Source: Pseudoalteromonas rubra (GTDB taxonomy: Bacteria; Pseudomonadota; Gammaproteobacteria; Enterobacterales; Alteromonadaceae). Taken from it: a stretch of 64,000 bases of DNA. The notes beneath the pieces were generated by a model. The model was given only the letters and a program-made list of their open reading frames with translations. It did not search any database and was not told the origin of the DNA. The stretch spans positions 99,510-163,509 of the forward strand of contig NZ_PNCJ01000019.1 of the NCBI RefSeq assembly GCF_005887115.1, read 5' to 3'. Made by a program: the position numbers and the translations under genes. Positions 35,010 through 43,718 of this stretch are shown piece by piece; within the stretch, counting starts at the first letter, position 1; each line of letters opens with the position of its first letter.

Positions 35010-35076
35010 TGAAATGCTAAGCAATTATGAATATGCGATGAAAATTACCGCATTCCGGGGGAATACAGGCGTAGCT

Positions 35077-37362
35077 ATGAACCAACAATTATCTGTCAGT
35101 AAACGAAACGGCCGTAAAGAGCCGCTTGATTTAGATAAAATTCATCGAGTGATAAACTGGGCTGCCGAAGGCCTGAATAACGTATCGGTTTCTCAGGTAG
35201 AGCTTAAGTCTCACATTCAGTTTTATGATGGTATTCGCACAGAAGACATTCATGAAACTATCATCAAAGCAGCTGCCGACCTTATTTCAAAAGACACACC
35301 AGATTACCAATATCTCGCGGCACGTCTGGCGGTATTCCATTTGCGCAAAAAGGCCTATGGTCAGTTCGAACCGCCTCACCTCTACGACCACGTCACAAAA
35401 CTGGTTGAAGACAAGCGCTATGATGCTGGTCTGCTGACTGATTATACCCGTGAAGAATATGAGCAACTTAACGACTTTCTAGATCACGATCGTGATATGT
35501 CGTTCAGTTATGCAGCGGTAAAACAACTTGAAGGTAAATATCTGGTACAGAACCGTGTGACTGGCGAAATCTATGAGAGCGCTCAGTTCCTGTATATTCT
35601 GGTTGCTGCCAGTCTTTTCTCAGATTATCCAAAAGAAACGCGCCTTGACTACATCAAGCGCTTTTACGATGCGGTATCGCAGTTCAAAATTTCGTTGCCT
35701 ACACCTATTATGTCTGGTGTACGTACGCCAACGCGTCAATTCAGTTCATGCGTCCTGATTGAAACAGCAGACAGCCTGGATTCGATTAACGCTACTTCAT
35801 CAGCAATCGTAAAATACGTCAGCCAGCGCGCTGGGATCGGCGTCAATGCGGGCCGGATCCGTGCTCTGGGCAGCCCTATCCGTAACGGAGAGGCTTTCCA
35901 TACTGGTTGTATTCCATTCTACAAACACTTCCAGACGGCTGTTAAAAGCTGCTCACAGGGTGGTGTACGTGGTGGTGCAGCAACGCTGTTCTACCCGCTT
36001 TGGCACCTTGAAGTTGAAAACCTGTTGGTTCTGAAGAACAACCGTGGTGTTGAGGAAAATCGAGTCAGACACCTCGACTATGGGGTTCAGTTCAATAAAA
36101 CCATGTACTCTCGCCTGATTAAAGATGACTACATCACTTTGTTCAGCCCGTCGGATGTCCCAGGCCTGTACGATGCTTTCTTTGAAGACCAAGACAAATT
36201 TGAGCGCTTGTATGTGCAATACGAACAAGACGAGTCTATCCGTAAAAAGCGCATAAAGGCACTTGAGCTGTTCTCTATGTTTGCGCAGGAACGTGCAAGC
36301 ACGGGTCGTATCTACCTGCAAAACGTAGATCACTGCAACACGCATAGTCCGTTTGATGCCAAAGTTGCACCTATCCGCCAGTCTAACCTGTGCCTTGAAA
36401 TTGCACTGCCCACTAAACCGCTCAGTCATGTAAATGATGAAGAAGGCGAGATTGCATTATGTACTCTGTCTGCGTTTAACCTCGGCGCTATTAGCAGCCT
36501 GGATGAGCTGGAAGAGCTTGCTGAGCTGGCTGTTCGTGCGCTGGACAACTTGCTGGACTTCCAGGACTACCCTGTACCGGCTGCAAAAAATGCCACTATG
36601 GGTCGTCGCACTTTGGGTATCGGTGTTATCAACTTTGCTTACTATCTGGCAAAAAATGGCGTTAAATACTCAGATGGCAGTGCAAACGGCCTGACCCACA
36701 GAACGTTTGAAGCGATTCAGTACTACCTGATGAAAGCGTCTAACAAGCTGGCTCAGGAACGCGGCGCATGTCCTAAATTCAATGAGACAACTTACGCAAA
36801 AGGCATTATGCCAATCGATACCTACAAGAAAGATGTCGACAATATCTGCAACGAACCACTGCACCTTGACTGGGACGCACTGCGTCAGGACATCATGCAA
36901 TACGGTATGCGTAACTCGACCCTGTCTGCACTGATGCCATCTGAGACCTCTTCACAGATCTCAAATGCAACTAACGGCATCGAGCCACCTCGCGGTCACA
37001 TTAGCGTTAAGGCCAGTAAAGATGGTATCCTAAAGCAAGTTGTGCCTGAGTACGAGCGACTGAAGGGCAACTACGAGCTGCTATGGGATATCCCATCAAA
37101 CGATGGCTACCTTGGTCTGGTAGGTATTATGCAAAAGTTTGTTGACCAAACTATCTCAGCAAACACGAACTACGACCCTACTAAGTTTGAGGGTGGTAAA
37201 GTACCTATGAAGCTGTTGCTTAAAGATTTGCTTACTGCATACAAACTGGGTGTAAAAACCCTGTATTACCACAACACCCGTGACGGTGCATCGGATGCTC
37301 AGGACGAAATGAAGCCTGAGGCTGAAGACGATGATTGTGCAGGCGGCGCTTGTAAAATCTAA
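35077..37362 (+). CDS. nrdA: Class Ia ribonucleoside-diphosphate reductase, alpha subunit
   Basis: The catalytic subunit that reduces NDPs to dNDPs with NrdB. The 761-residue protein starts MNQQLSVSKRNGRKEPLDL, followed by the ATP-cone domain. The active site includes SNLCLEIALP and the R1 signature (ALMPSETSSQISNATNGIEP). The C-terminus ends DDDCAGGACKI, with the thioredoxin-reducible cysteine pair as in E. coli. I choose ATG 35077 by alignment to E. coli NrdA; the ribosome site is weak (AGG, about 11 bases upstream). The operon continues with nrdB and the ferredoxin gene. Confidence 0.97.
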   Translation: MNQQLSVSKRNGRKEPLDLDKIHRVINWAAEGLNNVSVSQVELKSHIQFYDGIRTEDIHETIIKAAADLISKDTPDYQYLAARLAVFHLRKKAYGQFEPPHLYDHVTKLVEDKRYDAGLLTDYTREEYEQLNDFLDHDRDMSFSYAAVKQLEGKYLVQNRVTGEIYESAQFLYILVAASLFSDYPKETRLDYIKRFYDAVSQFKISLPTPIMSGVRTPTRQFSSCVLIETADSLDSINATSSAIVKYVSQRAGIGVNAGRIRALGSPIRNGEAFHTGCIPFYKHFQTAVKSCSQGGVRGGAATLFYPLWHLEVENLLVLKNNRGVEENRVRHLDYGVQFNKTMYSRLIKDDYITLFSPSDVPGLYDAFFEDQDKFERLYVQYEQDESIRKKRIKALELFSMFAQERASTGRIYLQNVDHCNTHSPFDAKVAPIRQSNLCLEIALPTKPLSHVNDEEGEIALCTLSAFNLGAISSLDELEELAELAVRALDNLLDFQDYPVPAAKNATMGRRTLGIGVINFAYYLAKNGVKYSDGSANGLTHRTFEAIQYYLMKASNKLAQERGACPKFNETTYAKGIMPIDTYKKDVDNICNEPLHLDWDALRQDIMQYGMRNSTLSALMPSETSSQISNATNGIEPPRGHISVKASKDGILKQVVPEYERLKGNYELLWDIPSNDGYLGLVGIMQKFVDQTISANTNYDPTKFEGGKVPMKLLLKDLLTAYKLGVKTLYYHNTRDGASDAQDEMKPEAEDDDCAGGACKI

Positions 37363-37370
37363 TCATGGTT

Positions 37371-37396
37371 AGCGGGTAATTTACCCGCTCTTTTTT
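37371..37396 (+). terminator. Hairpin between nrdA and nrdB
   Basis: AGCGGGT and ACCCGCT pair with a five-base loop and are followed by CTTTTTT. It lies eight bases after nrdA and 17 before nrdB, so it may act as a partial terminator or a 3' stabilising element setting the subunit ratio. Confidence 0.65.
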
Positions 37397-37413
37397 GGTG
37401 TCGAGAAATATCT

Positions 37414-38544
37414 ATGTCGTATTCTACGTTTAACAGAACCCACAACGATCAATTACAGGAACCGATGTTTTTCGGTCAGTCTGTTAATGTCTCCCGTTAT
37501 GATCAGCAGAAGTACCCTATTTTCGAGAAGCTGATTGAAAAACAGTTGTCTTTTTTCTGGCGACCAGAAGAAGTCGATGTGAGCAAAGACAGGTTAGACT
37601 TTCAGGCATTACCCGAACATGAAAAACACATTTTCCTGAGTAACCTGAAGTACCAAACTCTGTTAGACAGTGTCCAGGGACGTTCACCTAATGTGGCTTT
37701 GTTGCCTATTGTATCTATCCCCGAGTTGGAAACCTGGATTGAAACCTGGGCATTCAGTGAAACCATTCACAGTCGGTCTTATACACATATTATTCGTAAT
37801 GTGACTAAATCGCCTGAACTTATCTTCGATGATATCGTCGAGAACGATAAGATCAGTGAGCGTGCAGAGGCCGTGACTAAACACTATGACGAGTTAATCG
37901 AGAAGGTCTCTCTGTACAATCTGTACGGCGAAGGTAAGCACGAAATCAACGGCGAGACAGTGCATATTAATCTGTTTGAGCTGAAAAAAATGCTCTACCT
38001 GTGCATTATGTCGGTGAACATTCTGGAAGCCATCCGCTTTTATGTGAGCTTTGCCTGTTCATTTGCATTTGCTGAGCGTGAGCTGATGGAAGGTAATGCC
38101 AAAATCATCAAGCTGATCGCCCGCGATGAAGCGTTGCACTTGTCTGGTACTCAGCACATTCTGAACATTATGCAAGACGGCAAAGACGACCCTGAAATGG
38201 CCATCGTTGCTGCGCAATGTCAGGAGCAGGCAATTCAGATGTTTGTAGAAGCCGCAGAGCAGGAAAAAGAATGGGCAGAATACCTGTTCAAAGATGGTTC
38301 TATGATTGGCCTGAACAAAGACATCCTGTGCCAGTACGTTGAATACATCACCAATGTCCGCATGACCGCGGTGGGTTTACCTGCGCAATTTGAAAGTAAC
38401 AGCAACCCTATCCCCTGGATCAATGCCTGGTTGGTCTCTGACAATGTTCAGGTTGCCCCACAAGAAGCCGAGATTAGCTCATACCTGGTTGGCCAGATTG
38501 ATTCAGAAGTCGATGCCTCTGACTTTGGTGATTTTGACCTGTAA
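37414..38544 (+). CDS. nrdB: Class Ia ribonucleoside-diphosphate reductase, beta subunit
   Basis: The diiron-tyrosyl radical subunit, 376 residues like E. coli NrdB. It starts SYSTFNRTHNDQLQEPMFFG. The metal ligands are seen in WAFSETIHSRSYTHI and in the helix ERELMEGNAKIIKLIARDEALHL. The stop codon shares a base with the yfaE start (TAATG). Confidence 0.97.
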   Translation: MSYSTFNRTHNDQLQEPMFFGQSVNVSRYDQQKYPIFEKLIEKQLSFFWRPEEVDVSKDRLDFQALPEHEKHIFLSNLKYQTLLDSVQGRSPNVALLPIVSIPELETWIETWAFSETIHSRSYTHIIRNVTKSPELIFDDIVENDKISERAEAVTKHYDELIEKVSLYNLYGEGKHEINGETVHINLFELKKMLYLCIMSVNILEAIRFYVSFACSFAFAERELMEGNAKIIKLIARDEALHLSGTQHILNIMQDGKDDPEMAIVAAQCQEQAIQMFVEAAEQEKEWAEYLFKDGSMIGLNKDILCQYVEYITNVRMTAVGLPAQFESNSNPIPWINAWLVSDNVQVAPQEAEISSYLVGQIDSEVDASDFGDFDL

Positions 38545-38816
38545 TGACAGACAGGCCAGTCAAAAAAATCTTTCTAGACCCAGAAAAGGAGCCGCTTTTA
38601 CATGCGGCTCACTCCCCTTCACTCCTTGCTACACTAGAAGCGAATCAAGTTGAGGTTGCCTATCAATGCCGGGAGGGGTTTTGTGGTGCTTGTCGTGCCA
38701 AGCTTTGCCGGGGAAAGATAGCCTACAATCAGGAACCACTTGCGTTTGTGCGTGACGGAGAAATTTTGCTCTGTTGCAGCAAGCCCGTGACCGATGTGAT
38801 CATTAAGCTAGTGTAG
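38544..38816 (+). CDS. yfaE: [2Fe-2S] ferredoxin YfaE, maintaining the NrdB diiron radical
   Basis: A 90-residue plant-type ferredoxin. The cluster ligands are in YQCREGFCGACRAKLCRG (C-x4-C-x2-C) with a further Cys in EILLCCSKP. YfaE supplies electrons for rebuilding the diiron-tyrosyl cofactor of NrdB. Fused in operon to nrdB by TAATG. It overlaps the convergent yaeQ gene by nine bases at the 3' ends. Confidence 0.94.
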   Translation: MTDRPVKKIFLDPEKEPLLHAAHSPSLLATLEANQVEVAYQCREGFCGACRAKLCRGKIAYNQEPLAFVRDGEILLCCSKPVTDVIIKLV

Positions 38817-39332
38817 TTTAATGATCTCACTTTGATAGTAGTCTGCTTTATCACTGACGCTGATCACGCCATTATCAATCATCACATCCCAGTGCAGACT
38901 GCGTGATAGCGCACCAGCCAGCTGACTCACAAAGTCCGCCGATAAAGAAAAAATTCGAATGTCCTGCATCGCTATCAGATGGGGGGAGAGTTCCTTGTAC
39001 CAGGCGTCTGCGTCGGCTACCAGACAAACCACTTTATCTGCATGCTTACGATACTTTTGCAGTTCGCTCAAGCTAGGCTCACCAACATACAGCGCAACGT
39101 CGATTTGCCCGTGTGCATTTTCAAGCCAAACGTCGGGTTGGTTTTTCTCTTTCACCCCCAGCCAGTGCACGTTATCCAGGTACGATAAGCCACAGAAACC
39201 GATTAGCTTCAACACAAAATGCTCCAACGTTTCGGCTTTTTGCAACGCTGCGGTGAACACTTCCTGATGATGTGAGTGATGAAACAAGTCTGCAATGTTC
39301 ATCCGCACTTTAAAAACAAAGAGATCAGCCAT
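38808..39332 (-). CDS. yaeQ: YaeQ family protein
   Basis: A 174-residue protein with the YaeQ layout: FKVRMNIADLFHHSHHQEVF at the N-terminus, GFCGLSYLDNVHW, KEKNQPDVWLENAHGQIDVALYVGEPS (a PD-(D/E)XK-like core with D and the I-D-V strand) and VCLVADADAWY. The family resembles restriction-endonuclease folds. The function is unresolved in the literature I know. It is convergent with the nrd operon. Confidence 0.9.
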   Translation of the reverse strand: MADLFVFKVRMNIADLFHHSHHQEVFTAALQKAETLEHFVLKLIGFCGLSYLDNVHWLGVKEKNQPDVWLENAHGQIDVALYVGEPSLSELQKYRKHADKVVCLVADADAWYKELSPHLIAMQDIRIFSLSADFVSQLAGALSRSLHWDVMIDNGVISVSDKADYYQSEIIKLH

Positions 39333-39412
39333 GATATGTGTACCTGAACCTATTACTTTAACTATATGAAGCCGTCAAAATAATGCAAACTTAAAGAGAT
39401 AGTATAACATCA

Positions 39413-39441
39413 TTGAAACCGCAATAATGCAGTGTTATATT
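39413..39441 (+). promoter_or_regulatory. Promoter of the TonB receptor gene
   Basis: TTGAAA (39413-39418) and TATATT (39436-39441) are 17 bases apart, a good sigma-70 pair, with the -10 five-sixths consensus. It overlaps a Zur-box-like element. Confidence 0.65.
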
Positions 39442-39447
39442 ATTGCA
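39433..39447. promoter_or_regulatory. Zur-box-like operator
   Basis: TGTTATATTATTGCA matches the gammaproteobacterial Zur core TGTTATAWTATAACA at 13 of 15 positions and covers the -10 box, 26 bases before the receptor start. Zur with zinc would then repress the gene and release it in zinc starvation. Confidence 0.6.
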
Positions 39448-39473
39448 AGTATAAACAATCCAGAATGAGTGTT

Positions 39474-42035
39474 ATGTTTAAGCAGTCTTTAATCACATTT
39501 GCCATTACCAGCGCAATTTTTTCCTCTCAAGCCTCTGCCGCACAACTGAAAGGTAAAGTGCTGGATACCAACAATCAACCTGTTCCTAATGCCACCGTAC
39601 ATTTGCACGGTAAGTCACAGTCCGTGAAAACTGATATTAACGGTCAGTTTAGCATTAATGTCGATCAGGATTCACAGCTGCATGTCAGCAAAGACAACTT
39701 TATCAATGAGCGCATTGACGTCTCCCCCGATTCTCCTTACGTGACCGTTAAACTGGCACCCAGTTCGGTAGAAAGTGTTGTTGTATATGCCTCTGCATTG
39801 CACAAGAGTAACATCGAAATGGCATCACCGGTTGCCGTGTTAGGTGGTGATGAGCTTAAAAACAGTGCAAAACCAACACTGGGCGAAACCCTTAAGCAAT
39901 TGCCTGGCATTAATGCCAGTTATTTCGGACCAGTATCTTCAAGTCCGATCATCCGTGGCTTAGACGGTCCGCGCGTTAAAATCACTCAGAATGGCCTGGA
40001 CAGCAGTGACGCATCTCGTGTTGGTCCTGATCACGCAAACACCAACGATTCTTTGGCAGCACAGCAAATTGAAGTGCTGCGCGGCCCAGCAACATTACTA
40101 TACGGCTCAGGTGCTATTGGTGGTGTAGTTAATGTGGTAGATAACCGTATCCCCACTGATGTCATTGAGGGTGTTCAGGGCGCTGCTGAGTTCAGCCACG
40201 ACACTAATTCAAACACCAATACGGTTGCAGCATTATTTGAAGCGGGCAACGACGGTTTTAACTTCCACTTTGATGGCGTAACGCGTAAAGGCGGCGACTA
40301 CGACACACCGCGTTTTGCGTTGCCAGGAGAAGAACATGAAGATCATGAGCATGATCACGATGAACATGCCCATGATGATCACGACGACCATGAGCATGGT
40401 GAAGACGAGCACAGTGAAGAGACTCACGGCGAAACAGAGTACGCAGAGCGTGTAGCTAATACCTTCATCGATTCTGAGCAGTTTAATATCGGTACCAGCT
40501 TCGTTGGCGATCACCTGACAGTTGGTTTGTCGTACGGTCGCATTGAAACAGACTATGGGATCCCTGCCCACTCGCATGAACATCACGACCATGGCGACGA
40601 GCATGATCATGATGACCATGACCACGACGAACATGCTCATGACGACCACGATGACCATGATGACCATAGCGAAGACGAGCACGATCATGCACATGGCGCA
40701 GAGGAAGAATCAGTCTTCGCGCGTGTTAAACAAGACAGATGGCAGGCGCTATTTAACTATGCATTGCATAACAACTGGATCGAGTCTATTCAGGTGCGTG
40801 CAGGGTTTACCGATTATGAACACTCTGAGATTGAACACGGTACCGTTGGTACAACGTTCACTAACGAAACAACTGAGCTGAGAACCAATATCGAGCACAG
40901 ACTGGGCGAGTGGCACGGCATTATTGGCTATCACTTCTCTGACAGTGACTATGCTGCAGAAGGTGCGGAAGCATTCACCCCTGCTACCAACACCAAAACA
41001 CATGCCTTTTACGTCCTGGAAGAACGTCGTTTTGGTGATGTAACTCTGGAGCTGGGCGCACGCATTGAGGACTTTGCACTGTCGAGCAACTTTACATCGG
41101 GTCACGATGAGCACGACGAACATGATCATGATGAGCACGAAGAGCACGATCATGAAGGTCATGAAGATGAACATGTGGCTGAAATTATCGACTATACACT
41201 GGATACCACCAACTTCAGTGCTTCAATTGGCGCCGTATATGATTTTGCAGAAGGTCAAAATGTTGCTGTAAACCTGTCACGTTCTGAGCGTGCGCCTCTG
41301 ACTGCCGAACTGCTGTCAAATGGCCTGCATATTGCGACATCTACCTATGAGCTTGGCCTTGGCTATCACATCGAAGGTGATGAGATTCATTTCGAGCCAG
41401 AAAATATAGAGCAGGAAAGATCGACTAACCTGGATATCAGCCTCAGACGCTTCATTGGTGATTTTGGTTATACGGTTAACTTTTTCTACAATGACGTTTC
41501 GAACTACTACTACCAGCGCAACACAGGTTATATGTACACAGGCGAGCATGGAATAGAGCTGGCTGACCACCACCATGATGGTGCGTTACCTGTCTACCAG
41601 TTCGAAAGCGCCGATGCAGAGCTATACGGATTTGAGTTTGATGCCCACTATCAGATTGATGCCCGTAACCGCATCAAGGTGTTTGGTGATCACCTGAGAG
41701 CTGAGCTTGACTCTGGTGAATATCTGCCGCGTATTCCAGCCAATAAGCTCGGTACAAGCTACCGTTTTGAGCTGGAAGATTTCTCAGCAGAGCTAAGCGC
41801 CACGCATTACATGACACAAGACAAACTGGCGCAGTCAGAAACGAAGACGGACAGCTATACTTTGCTTAATGCCAGCTTCAGTTATGATTTCAGCTTGTCG
41901 GGTGTAGACTTGGTTGGTTATGTGAATGTTGACAACATCACAGATGAACTGGGCTTCGTACACAGCTCGTTTATCAAAGAGCAAGCGCCGCTGCCAGGAC
42001 GTAACTTCAAGTTAGGGATCCGTGGATATTTCTAA
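39474..42035 (+). CDS. TonB-dependent receptor with His/Asp-rich loops, probable zinc receptor (ZnuD-like)
   Basis: An 853-residue outer-membrane receptor. It has a signal peptide (1-22), then a carboxypeptidase-regulatory-like beta domain (LKGKVLDTNNQPVPNATVHL) and a plug domain with LKQLPGI and IEVLRGPATLLYGSGAIGG. The barrel ends in F (FKLGIRGYF). Three long stretches of alternating His, Asp and Glu lie near residues 288-325, 367-411 and 543-570, which are extracellular loops in this type of receptor; a fourth short HHH is near 700. Such loops and the ZnuD-like architecture suggest zinc capture. The Zur-box upstream agrees. I start at ATG 39474 (MFKQSLITFA); ATG 39465 and 39432 are less likely. 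Alternative: a receptor for another transition metal. Confidence 0.87.
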   Translation: MFKQSLITFAITSAIFSSQASAAQLKGKVLDTNNQPVPNATVHLHGKSQSVKTDINGQFSINVDQDSQLHVSKDNFINERIDVSPDSPYVTVKLAPSSVESVVVYASALHKSNIEMASPVAVLGGDELKNSAKPTLGETLKQLPGINASYFGPVSSSPIIRGLDGPRVKITQNGLDSSDASRVGPDHANTNDSLAAQQIEVLRGPATLLYGSGAIGGVVNVVDNRIPTDVIEGVQGAAEFSHDTNSNTNTVAALFEAGNDGFNFHFDGVTRKGGDYDTPRFALPGEEHEDHEHDHDEHAHDDHDDHEHGEDEHSEETHGETEYAERVANTFIDSEQFNIGTSFVGDHLTVGLSYGRIETDYGIPAHSHEHHDHGDEHDHDDHDHDEHAHDDHDDHDDHSEDEHDHAHGAEEESVFARVKQDRWQALFNYALHNNWIESIQVRAGFTDYEHSEIEHGTVGTTFTNETTELRTNIEHRLGEWHGIIGYHFSDSDYAAEGAEAFTPATNTKTHAFYVLEERRFGDVTLELGARIEDFALSSNFTSGHDEHDEHDHDEHEEHDHEGHEDEHVAEIIDYTLDTTNFSASIGAVYDFAEGQNVAVNLSRSERAPLTAELLSNGLHIATSTYELGLGYHIEGDEIHFEPENIEQERSTNLDISLRRFIGDFGYTVNFFYNDVSNYYYQRNTGYMYTGEHGIELADHHHDGALPVYQFESADAELYGFEFDAHYQIDARNRIKVFGDHLRAELDSGEYLPRIPANKLGTSYRFELEDFSAELSATHYMTQDKLAQSETKTDSYTLLNASFSYDFSLSGVDLVGYVNVDNITDELGFVHSSFIKEQAPLPGRNFKLGIRGYF

Positions 42036-42098
42036 GTTTGTAGGCTCTGTTTATCTTACATGCTAATAGCCAAAGACAAACAGTTCCTATCTGAGCCC

Positions 42099-42126
42099 AA
42101 TGCCGCCATCTGGCGGCATTTTCTTT
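42099..42126 (+). terminator. Terminator after the TonB receptor
   Basis: AATGCCGCCA and TGGCGGCATT pair around a two-base centre and are followed by TTCTTT. It is 64 bases after the stop. Confidence 0.8.
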
Positions 42127-42243
42127 GTCAGACGCCCACCCTTCCTAAAAGACGATGAATGCGCCTGAAATCGACCAGGCACAAGAAAGGTGCAATCGCC
42201 CCAACCTGACACTAAGTCTCATCGCTATACTGGGGCGATTTAA

Positions 42244-42792
42244 CTATAACTGAGTAAAAAAGTCTTCTGGCTGATGTCTGACAGGCTTAGTACATTGAAT
42301 TGTCGGCGTACCCAGGTACAGATAGCCAATAATTTCATCCTGTTCGTTCAGGCCAAGCAGGCGCTTCACAGATGCACTCTGAGCAAAATAACCTGTTCTC
42401 CAGACACCGGATAACCCCTGAGCAAAAGCCGCCTGCTGCATCGCAAACACGCTACAGGCTGCGCTTTCAATTTGCTCGATTCTGGGCACTTTGGGATGCT
42501 CCGTATAAGGAGAAACAGCAATGATCAGCATAGGTGCACGTTCAGGCAGTGCTTTTGCACGGTCGATAATGCGTTGCTCTTGCTGTTCCTCTACTGCAGC
42601 TTGATAGAATATCTCTCCCAGTTTCTCTCTGCCCTGCTCCTCGACCAAAATAAACCGCCATGGCTTTAGGCCACCGTGATCAGGTACCTTAAGCGCCGCT
42701 TTTTTTATCACCTCAAGCTGATCTGCATTCGGCCCCGGAAACGACAAGTTGCTGTCTGATTGTCGCGTTAATAATAATTCAATGGCATCCAT
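42244..42792 (-). CDS. Nitroreductase family protein, YdjA-like
   Basis: A 182-residue flavoprotein. It starts DAIELLLTRQSDSNLSFPGP, has KVPDHGGLKPWRFILVE in place of the usual A-P-S-G/S-N-x-Q-P-W, and LGLNEQDEIIGYLYLGTP at the end. This matches the small YdjA class of the NfsA/FRP superfamily, which binds FMN. The physiological substrate is unknown. It is followed on the same strand by the DoxX gene's upstream neighbour, with no clear operon link. Confidence 0.88.
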   Translation of the reverse strand: MDAIELLLTRQSDSNLSFPGPNADQLEVIKKAALKVPDHGGLKPWRFILVEEQGREKLGEIFYQAAVEEQQEQRIIDRAKALPERAPMLIIAVSPYTEHPKVPRIEQIESAACSVFAMQQAAFAQGLSGVWRTGYFAQSASVKRLLGLNEQDEIIGYLYLGTPTIQCTKPVRHQPEDFFTQL

Positions 42793-42874
42793 CTGTAATT
42801 CCTAAAAATTTTGTTCGCTCATTATTCTAACGCGACAAGGGTCAAAAAGTTTAGTAGCAGTTGCTAAAAACCAT

Positions 42875-43576
42875 TTACGACAAATAATTCTTATTGGGCT
42901 CCAAGTACTTTCGAATCCAGTAATCAAGGCTGACGTAACGCCCACCGCCGGTGAATATCAGGCTTATCAGCATCGCAAAGTAAATGGCAGCAAACTCAAT
43001 GCCATTATTCAGGATCACCGGGTTTCCATACTCATAAAGGTATGCTGGTAATCCATTGGCCTCAACAATTTCTTTGATGCGGGACAACCGCTCTGCCACC
43101 TCTTTACTGGCTTCCAAGCTCTGCTCGGCAGCATCACTTCCAAGCCAGGCAAATACCTGTGCAGCGCTGGTATCTGGGTTGCTTGGGGCCACCGAAAACC
43201 AGCCGTTGTGCCAGTGCACCTGAGTTGCTGCGACGAACATAGTCACAGCAAGTGGCACAGACACCAGGCGTGTGGCCAGGCCTATCAATAGCAACCAGCC
43301 TCCAAGAAACTCCGTCCACCCAGCCAAAAAAGCTAAAAAGTCTGGGGCAGGTAAGCCAAGCCCCCACTGCGCGTTACCAAACCAGGCAACGACGTTTTCA
43401 TCGGCCAGCACTCGCTGCCACCAGACAAGATCCGTATTGGTCAAATTCAGTTTGCTGAATCCAGCAATGATCATGACAGGTGCCAAGATTAGTCTGAGCA
43501 TTAAAGGAGCAACGCCATCCAGAAAAGACACTTTGTCCAGAAGAGTACGATAAAGGAGGTAGAATGATTTAAGCAT
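42875..43576 (-). CDS. DoxX family membrane protein
   Basis: A 233-residue inner-membrane protein with DoxX helices (LMLRLILAPVMIIAGFSKL; FLAFLAGWTEFLGGWLLLIG; LVSVPLAVTMFVAATQVHW; IEFAAIYFAMLISLIFTGGG). LRLxLAxxMixAGxxKL and the E-x-x-G-G-x-LLxG motif are DoxX marks. An insertion of about 60 residues lies between helices 3 and 4. DoxX proteins are subunits of quinol-oxidising or redox complexes in some organisms; here the partner is not evident. Confidence 0.86.
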   Translation of the reverse strand: MLKSFYLLYRTLLDKVSFLDGVAPLMLRLILAPVMIIAGFSKLNLTNTDLVWWQRVLADENVVAWFGNAQWGLGLPAPDFLAFLAGWTEFLGGWLLLIGLATRLVSVPLAVTMFVAATQVHWHNGWFSVAPSNPDTSAAQVFAWLGSDAAEQSLEASKEVAERLSRIKEIVEANGLPAYLYEYGNPVILNNGIEFAAIYFAMLISLIFTGGGRYVSLDYWIRKYLEPNKNYLS

Positions 43577-43659
43577 ATATAAAGTCTGTTATCACTGATG
43601 TTATGAGTGTAGACCTTAAATCACCGTTTTTTATTGCAACAGATATGCTTTTAACTGGT

Positions 43660-43701
43660 ACAAAATACGGGTGCCATCAAAAAAGTCCACCCGTATTTTG
43701 T
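43660..43701 (-). terminator. Terminator after fadH
   Basis: ACAAAATACGGGTG (43660-43673) and CACCCGTATTTTGT (43688-43701) form a perfect 14-bp stem with a 14-base loop. Read on the minus strand its second arm ends in the T-rich TATTTTGT. It is 18 bases after the fadH stop. Confidence 0.7.
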
Positions 43702-43718
43702 TGTGCCTGGCGCATAGA

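Larger units (their letters stand above)
34711..35076. other. nrdA upstream control region
   Basis: The 366-base gap between gph and nrdA holds two NrdR-box-like pairs, two DnaA boxes and one sigma-70-like promoter (separate entries). The stretch 34770-34860 is A/T-rich with oligo-A and oligo-T runs and no recognisable element. No gene is visible; the nrdA frame is open to 34975, but the extension covers the promoter sites and is not part of the protein. Confidence 0.6.

Noticed and set aside
34975..35076. Longer nrdA start with 34 extra residues
   Set aside because: The extension covers an NrdR box and the probable transcription start region, and does not align with NrdA proteins.
40233..40694. 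Antisense frame opposite the TonB receptor that translates as a Met/Val/Ile-rich membrane-like protein
   Set aside because: It is the mirror of the GAY CAY (Asp/His) codons of the receptor's metal loops. It has no ribosome site or family features.
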